The translations under genes were made by a program, and so were the position numbers. The notes below the pieces were generated by a model. The model saw only the letters and a list, made by a program, of their open reading frames with translations. It made no database searches and was not told where the DNA came from. From Dyella_B sp036746095 (GTDB taxonomy: Bacteria; Pseudomonadota; Gammaproteobacteria; Xanthomonadales; Rhodanobacteraceae), in the NCBI RefSeq assembly GCF_036746095.1, contig NZ_DAIOEU010000016.1, positions 1 to 64,000 of the forward strand: 64,000 nt of DNA, read 5' to 3'. Of this stretch, positions 60,340 through 64,000 are shown piece after piece (within the stretch, counting starts at the first letter, position 1; each line of letters starts with the position of its first letter).

Positions 60340-61753
60340 GTCTCTTCTTGCGATGATGATCGCCGCGGCACTGGGCGGATGCTCGCTGGCGCCGGCCTAT
60401 CACCCGCCGGCGACACCGCCAGCGCAGGCGTATCGCGACGTTGGCCCTTGGATCGGCGCGCAGCCGTCCGATCAGCTACCGCGCGAGAGCTGGTGGCAGC
60501 TGTACAGCGACGCCGAACTGGATGCATTGCAGGTCAAGCTGCTGGCGAACAATGCTGACCTGGCGGCTGCGCTGGCGCACTACCAGCAAGCCCAGGCCTT
60601 TGCGATGCAGGCACGCTCCGAACTGTTTCCGCAGATCGGCGCAGGAGCCACTGGCGTACGCCAGCGCCAGTCCGATCACGCGCCGCCGGTGCGCAATCCT
60701 TCCGCGCCCGCCGACTACAACAGCTACAGCGTGGGCGCGCAGGCCAGTTATGAAGTCGACCTGTGGGGCCGCGTGCGCAACACGGTCGAAGCCGGCCGCG
60801 ACAACGCGCTCGCCGCGCAAGCCGATCTCGCTTCCGCGCAACTGAGCCTGCAAGCCCAGCTTGCCGACAGCTACGTGCAGCTGCGGGGCCTCGATCAGCA
60901 GATCGAGCTGTTGCAGCAAACCATCCAGGCCTACGAGAAAGCGCTGAAACTGACGCAGACGCTGCATGGTGGCGGCATCGTTTCCGGCCTCGACGTCTCG
61001 CGCGCGCAGACGCAGCTTTCCGATGCGCGTTCGCAGTGGTCGCAGACGCTGGCTCAGCGTGCGCTGATGCAGGACACGATCGCCGTACTGGTCGGAGAGC
61101 ACGCCGCCAACTTCAGCCTGCCGGCGCGTACCGAGCCGATGCCGGTACCGACAGTGCCGCTCGGCGTGCCATCCACGCTGCTGCAACGCCGGCCCGACAT
61201 CGCCGCAGCAGAGCGTCGTGTCGCTGCGGCCAACGCGGGCATTGGCGTGGCGCGCGCGGCATGGTTTCCATCGCTCACGCTCAATGCGCAAGGCGGCTAC
61301 CAAAGCACCGGCTGGGCCAATTTGCTCACCGCCGGCAATCGCATCTGGGCCTTGGGGCCGATGCTGGCGCTGGATCTGTTCGACGGCGGCTATCGCAAGG
61401 CCACCATCCAGGCTGCCAAGGCGAAAACCGACGAAGCCGGCGCCATCTATCGCGGCGTGGTGCTGGGCGCCTTCCAGCAAGTGCAGGATAATCTCGCGCT
61501 ACTCGATCACCTCGGCACCGCCAGCGCCAATCAGAAAGATGCAGCCGACGCCGCGCAGCACGCCCTGGATCTGTCCATGTCGCAATACAAACACGGCGCG
61601 GTGAGCTATCTGGACGTGGTGCAGGCGCAGACGGTCGCGCTGCAGGAAAAGCGTGGCCTGCTCGACCTGGACACGCAGCGCTTGCGCGCCAGCGTGCAGC
61701 TGATCCGTGCATTGGGCGGTGGCTGGTCCACCGATCAACTCGCCCAAAAGTAG
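60326..61753 (+). CDS. Outer-membrane factor lipoprotein of the RND operon (NodT family)
   Basis: A 475-residue TolC-like channel. The signal peptide ends AAALGGC, giving a lipidated cysteine at about residue 19. Body motifs are ESWWQLYSDAELDALQVKLL, QASYEVDLWGRVRNTVEAGR, LLQRRPDIAAAERRVAAANA and LALDLFDGGYRKATIQ. ATG 60326 overlaps the adaptor gene by 14 bp. It completes the tripartite pump. Confidence 0.93.
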   Translation: MKKRESLLAMMIAAALGGCSLAPAYHPPATPPAQAYRDVGPWIGAQPSDQLPRESWWQLYSDAELDALQVKLLANNADLAAALAHYQQAQAFAMQARSELFPQIGAGATGVRQRQSDHAPPVRNPSAPADYNSYSVGAQASYEVDLWGRVRNTVEAGRDNALAAQADLASAQLSLQAQLADSYVQLRGLDQQIELLQQTIQAYEKALKLTQTLHGGGIVSGLDVSRAQTQLSDARSQWSQTLAQRALMQDTIAVLVGEHAANFSLPARTEPMPVPTVPLGVPSTLLQRRPDIAAAERRVAAANAGIGVARAAWFPSLTLNAQGGYQSTGWANLLTAGNRIWALGPMLALDLFDGGYRKATIQAAKAKTDEAGAIYRGVVLGAFQQVQDNLALLDHLGTASANQKDAADAAQHALDLSMSQYKHGAVSYLDVVQAQTVALQEKRGLLDLDTQRLRASVQLIRALGGGWSTDQLAQK

Positions 61754-61765
61754 CGGTGTGGCCTT

Positions 61766-61851
61766 GTAGGTTGGGGTGAGCGAACGCGAGCCCCATCATT
61801 CACGCATCCACAGACCATGTCGGGTTCGGCATTGGCCTCACCCTAACCTAC
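61766..61851. repeat. Inverted repeat element related to family B
   Basis: GTAGGTTGGGGTGAG at the left end is answered by CTCACCCTAACCTAC at the right end, one base different, with GCGAACGCGAGCCCC between. It separates the RND operon from the two-component system. Confidence 0.75.
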
Positions 61852-61968
61852 CCACTGTCATCAAACTGCCGCCGTGGGCGCGCCAAACTTGCCAATGCGC
61901 TACCCAGCAGCCGGGTCGCCGGCACCCATCGCACCGGTGGCGACCGCATCGCAAGCGCGGGAGGTGAC

Positions 61969-62646
61969 ATGCGGATCCTGGTGGTGGAAGACGATCTCGA
62001 AACGGCTGCCTATCTGAAAACCAGTCTTGCCGGCACGGCAACGGCCGTCGATTGCACGCACGATGGATCGGCCGGTTGGCAGTTGGCGTACAGCGGTGAT
62101 TACGATCTGCTGGTGGTGGACCGCATGCTGCCGCATATCGATGGCGTCTCGCTGGTGCGCCACTTGCGTGCGGAGGGCAGGCAGACGCCGGTGTTGATGC
62201 TTTCGGCCCTGGGCGAATGCGATGCCCGTGTGGAAGGCCTGGAAGCCGGCGCGGATGATTACCTGGGCAAGCCTTTTGCGCTCAGCGAATTGAAGGCGCG
62301 CATCGGTGCGTTGGCACGCCGGTTGCCGGCGCTGGATGCGAATGCGCGCCTGTCCGTGGCTGACCTGCAGCTGGACCTGCGTACGCGTGAAGCAAGCCGC
62401 GCGCAGCAGCCGATCGAATTGCAGCCACGTGAATTCCGCCTGCTGGAATATCTGATGAAGCAGGCCGGCAAAGTGGTGACGCGTTCCATGTTGCTGGAAC
62501 ATGTGTGGGAATTCCATTTCGATCCGCAAACCAGCGTGGTGGAAACCCACATCAGCCGCTTGCGCGCAAAGATCGATCGCGGTTATGCCGTACCGTTGCT
62601 GCACACCATTCGCGGCACCGGGTATTGCCTGCGTGCGCCCGATTAG
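61969..62646 (+). CDS. OmpR/PhoB-family response regulator
   Basis: A 225-residue regulator. The receiver domain (about 1-115) has acidic residues Glu7-Asp8-Asp9, the phosphoacceptor Asp51 in LLVVDRMLP, and the lysine in GKPFALSELKARI. The DNA-binding winged helix (about 130-220) includes LQPREFRLLEYLMKQAGKVV and HISRLRAKIDRG with HTIRGTGYCLRAPD at the end. It overlaps the sensor kinase gene and lies 215 bp after the RND operon, which it may control. Confidence 0.95.
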   Translation: MRILVVEDDLETAAYLKTSLAGTATAVDCTHDGSAGWQLAYSGDYDLLVVDRMLPHIDGVSLVRHLRAEGRQTPVLMLSALGECDARVEGLEAGADDYLGKPFALSELKARIGALARRLPALDANARLSVADLQLDLRTREASRAQQPIELQPREFRLLEYLMKQAGKVVTRSMLLEHVWEFHFDPQTSVVETHISRLRAKIDRGYAVPLLHTIRGTGYCLRAPD

Positions 62647-63982
62647 CTTCCTCCGCACGGCCACGTTTCGCATGGCCGTCTTGCAGGCCATGCTGTTCGC
62701 CTGTGTGGTCGCCGGCTTGTTCAGCCTGGTATGGCATGAAATCCACACTTACGTGGCCGATCAATTGCATATCGCCGTGCAAGTGGAAACCGCAAGCCTG
62801 CGCGAGGCGGCGCGCGACGGCATGCTTGCGCCGCAAATCCGCCAGCGCCTGTCGGTCAAGCAGGAAGGCGCCGACTACTATCTGTTGAGTAACGAGGACG
62901 GGCAGCGCATCGCCGGCAATCTGCTGTTTCATCCTGCCGCCGCCGGCTGGCAACGCGTACCGATCCACGACGCCATCGGCATCCACGCGCATCACGCCAC
63001 GCAGGTGGATCTGTTGGTGACGCCGCTGGATGGCGGACACTGGTTGACGGTGGGGCGGGACAACCGCGATATCGGCGAGCTCGATGAAGATCTCGGGCGC
63101 TACTTCTTCGTAAGCGTGGGCGCGGCGATGCTGTTCGCCCTGCTCTCGGGCGGCATTGCCGGCCATGTCTTCGTGAAATCGGTCGATAGCCTGAGCGCAC
63201 GCGCCGAACGCATCGTTGCCGGCGAAGAAGCCGGCCCCTTGCGCCTGAAGCGAGGCAGCGAGGAATTCGTGCAGTTGGCCGCACGGCTCAACCGCATGCT
63301 CGAACGCATGCACACGTTGATGGAAAACATGCGGCAGGTTTCCAACGACATCGCGCACGACCTGCGTACGCCGCTCACTCGCCTGCGCCAGCGCCTGGAG
63401 TCAGCCTGCGAGGAACAACACGGGCCCGCGCGGCAACGCCAAACGATCGAGCGCTGCATCGTGGAAGTCGATCAGGTGCTGGCGACATTCGGCGCGCTGC
63501 TGCGCATTTCCCGCGTCCAGGCGCGCGAGCGCCGGGCGGGTTTCATGCCCATGGACCTGTCCGAGCTGTTCACGTCGATGGCCGAGGTCTACCGGCCTGT
63601 GGCTGAGGATACGGGGCGTATCGTCGACGCCAACATCCAACCGGGGCTTGCCTTCAAAGGTGATCGCGCGCTCATCACGCAGATGCTCGCCAACCTGATC
63701 GAGAACGCGATTCATCACACGCCAACGGGAACGCGCATCACCGTGTCGCTGATACAGACCATGCAGGGTGTCGTCGGTTGTATCGAGGACACCGGCCCCG
63801 GCATTCCATCGCAAGCGCATCAGCGCGTGTTCAATCGCTTCGTGCGGCTGGACAGCAGCCGCACCTCGCCGGGCAGTGGCCTTGGCCTGGCGCTGGTGGC
63901 GGCGATTGCCCAATTGCACCGCATTGCGCTGAACCTCGCGGACCGCCGGCCGGGATTGGCCGTCGAAATGCGCTTTACATAA
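62633..63982 (+). CDS. Sensor histidine kinase
   Basis: A 449-residue membrane kinase partner of the preceding response regulator. GTG 62633 overlaps the regulator by 14 bp; ATG 62672 is a possible alternative. Helices at about 15-37 and 155-180 flank a periplasmic sensor. A HAMP segment (SVDSLSARAERIVAGEEAGP) follows, then the phosphoacceptor His at about 242 in NDIAHDLRTPLTRLRQRLE. The ATPase has LANLIENAIHHTP (N box), EDTGPGIP (G1) and SGLGLALVAAI (G2). The signal is unknown. Confidence 0.94.
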   Translation: MRPISFLRTATFRMAVLQAMLFACVVAGLFSLVWHEIHTYVADQLHIAVQVETASLREAARDGMLAPQIRQRLSVKQEGADYYLLSNEDGQRIAGNLLFHPAAAGWQRVPIHDAIGIHAHHATQVDLLVTPLDGGHWLTVGRDNRDIGELDEDLGRYFFVSVGAAMLFALLSGGIAGHVFVKSVDSLSARAERIVAGEEAGPLRLKRGSEEFVQLAARLNRMLERMHTLMENMRQVSNDIAHDLRTPLTRLRQRLESACEEQHGPARQRQTIERCIVEVDQVLATFGALLRISRVQARERRAGFMPMDLSELFTSMAEVYRPVAEDTGRIVDANIQPGLAFKGDRALITQMLANLIENAIHHTPTGTRITVSLIQTMQGVVGCIEDTGPGIPSQAHQRVFNRFVRLDSSRTSPGSGLGLALVAAIAQLHRIALNLADRRPGLAVEMRFT

Positions 63983-64000
63983 GCTGGAATGAAATCCCGG
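63983..64000. repeat. Start of another family B palindrome, cut by window edge
   Basis: AGCTGGAATGAAATCCCGG directly after the kinase stop matches the left arm of the element at 3403. The rest lies outside the window. Confidence 0.5.

Overview
The window looks like chromosome of a high-GC gammaproteobacterium of the Xanthomonadales, most likely Rhodanobacteraceae (Dyella/Luteibacter/Rhodanobacter-like). This rests on gene content: a complete Entner-Doudoroff operon (zwf-pgl-edd-eda) beside a GntR/HutC regulator, an acid phosphatase/phospholipase C-type phosphoesterase, BtuB under a B12 riboswitch, Lhr helicase, several RND pumps, and three families of short palindromic intergenic repeats. Genus assignment is inference; no rRNA or other marker gene is present.

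Layout. 0-1.1 kb: 3' part of glnA with its terminator. 1.1-1.6 kb: a truncated UPF0149 gene and a possible restriction-subunit remnant. 1.6-10.3 kb: exported enzymes (GH29 fucosidase, lipocalin-like protein, Tat-exported multicopper oxidase, phosphoesterase, DUF3617-like protein, CxxCH protein). 10.4-13.0 kb: three phage-tail-collar proteins with a GNAT and a DUF6916-like protein, and no other phage genes. 13.4-18.8 kb: an 1803-residue autotransporter with four exact 519-bp repeat units. 18.9-25.5 kb: two adjacent MdtB/MdtC-like RND pumps without adaptor or outer-membrane partner. 25.8-28.1 kb: btuB and its cobalamin riboswitch. 28.2-30.7 kb: an AT-richer island with two tandem M35-like (HExxH) zinc metalloprotease paralogues and the tail of a third. 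30.7-36.7 kb: the Entner-Doudoroff operon and divergent regulator. 37-40.7 kb: S10 peptidase and small enzymes. 40.8-42.6 kb: a decayed toxin-antitoxin patch with a MazG-like gene followed by an integron attC-like site. 42.7-48.2 kb: Lhr helicase carrying two in-frame palindromic repeat insertions, then an AraC regulator. 48.5-53.9 kb: MarR regulator with a clear operator/promoter and an OMF-EmrA-EmrB efflux set. 54-55.7 kb: PagL-like lipid A deacylase and LysR regulator. 55.9-64 kb: an RND pump operon (pump, adaptor, outer-membrane factor) followed by an OmpR-type two-component system.

How the genes fit together. Three efflux loci, a lipid A remodelling enzyme, secreted hydrolases and a giant adhesin-like autotransporter suggest a lifestyle with heavy envelope and host or soil interaction. 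Glucose is probably catabolised through the Entner-Doudoroff route under GntR control. The least explained parts are the paired metalloproteases, the collar-protein cassette and the degenerate cassette/toxin-antitoxin patch.
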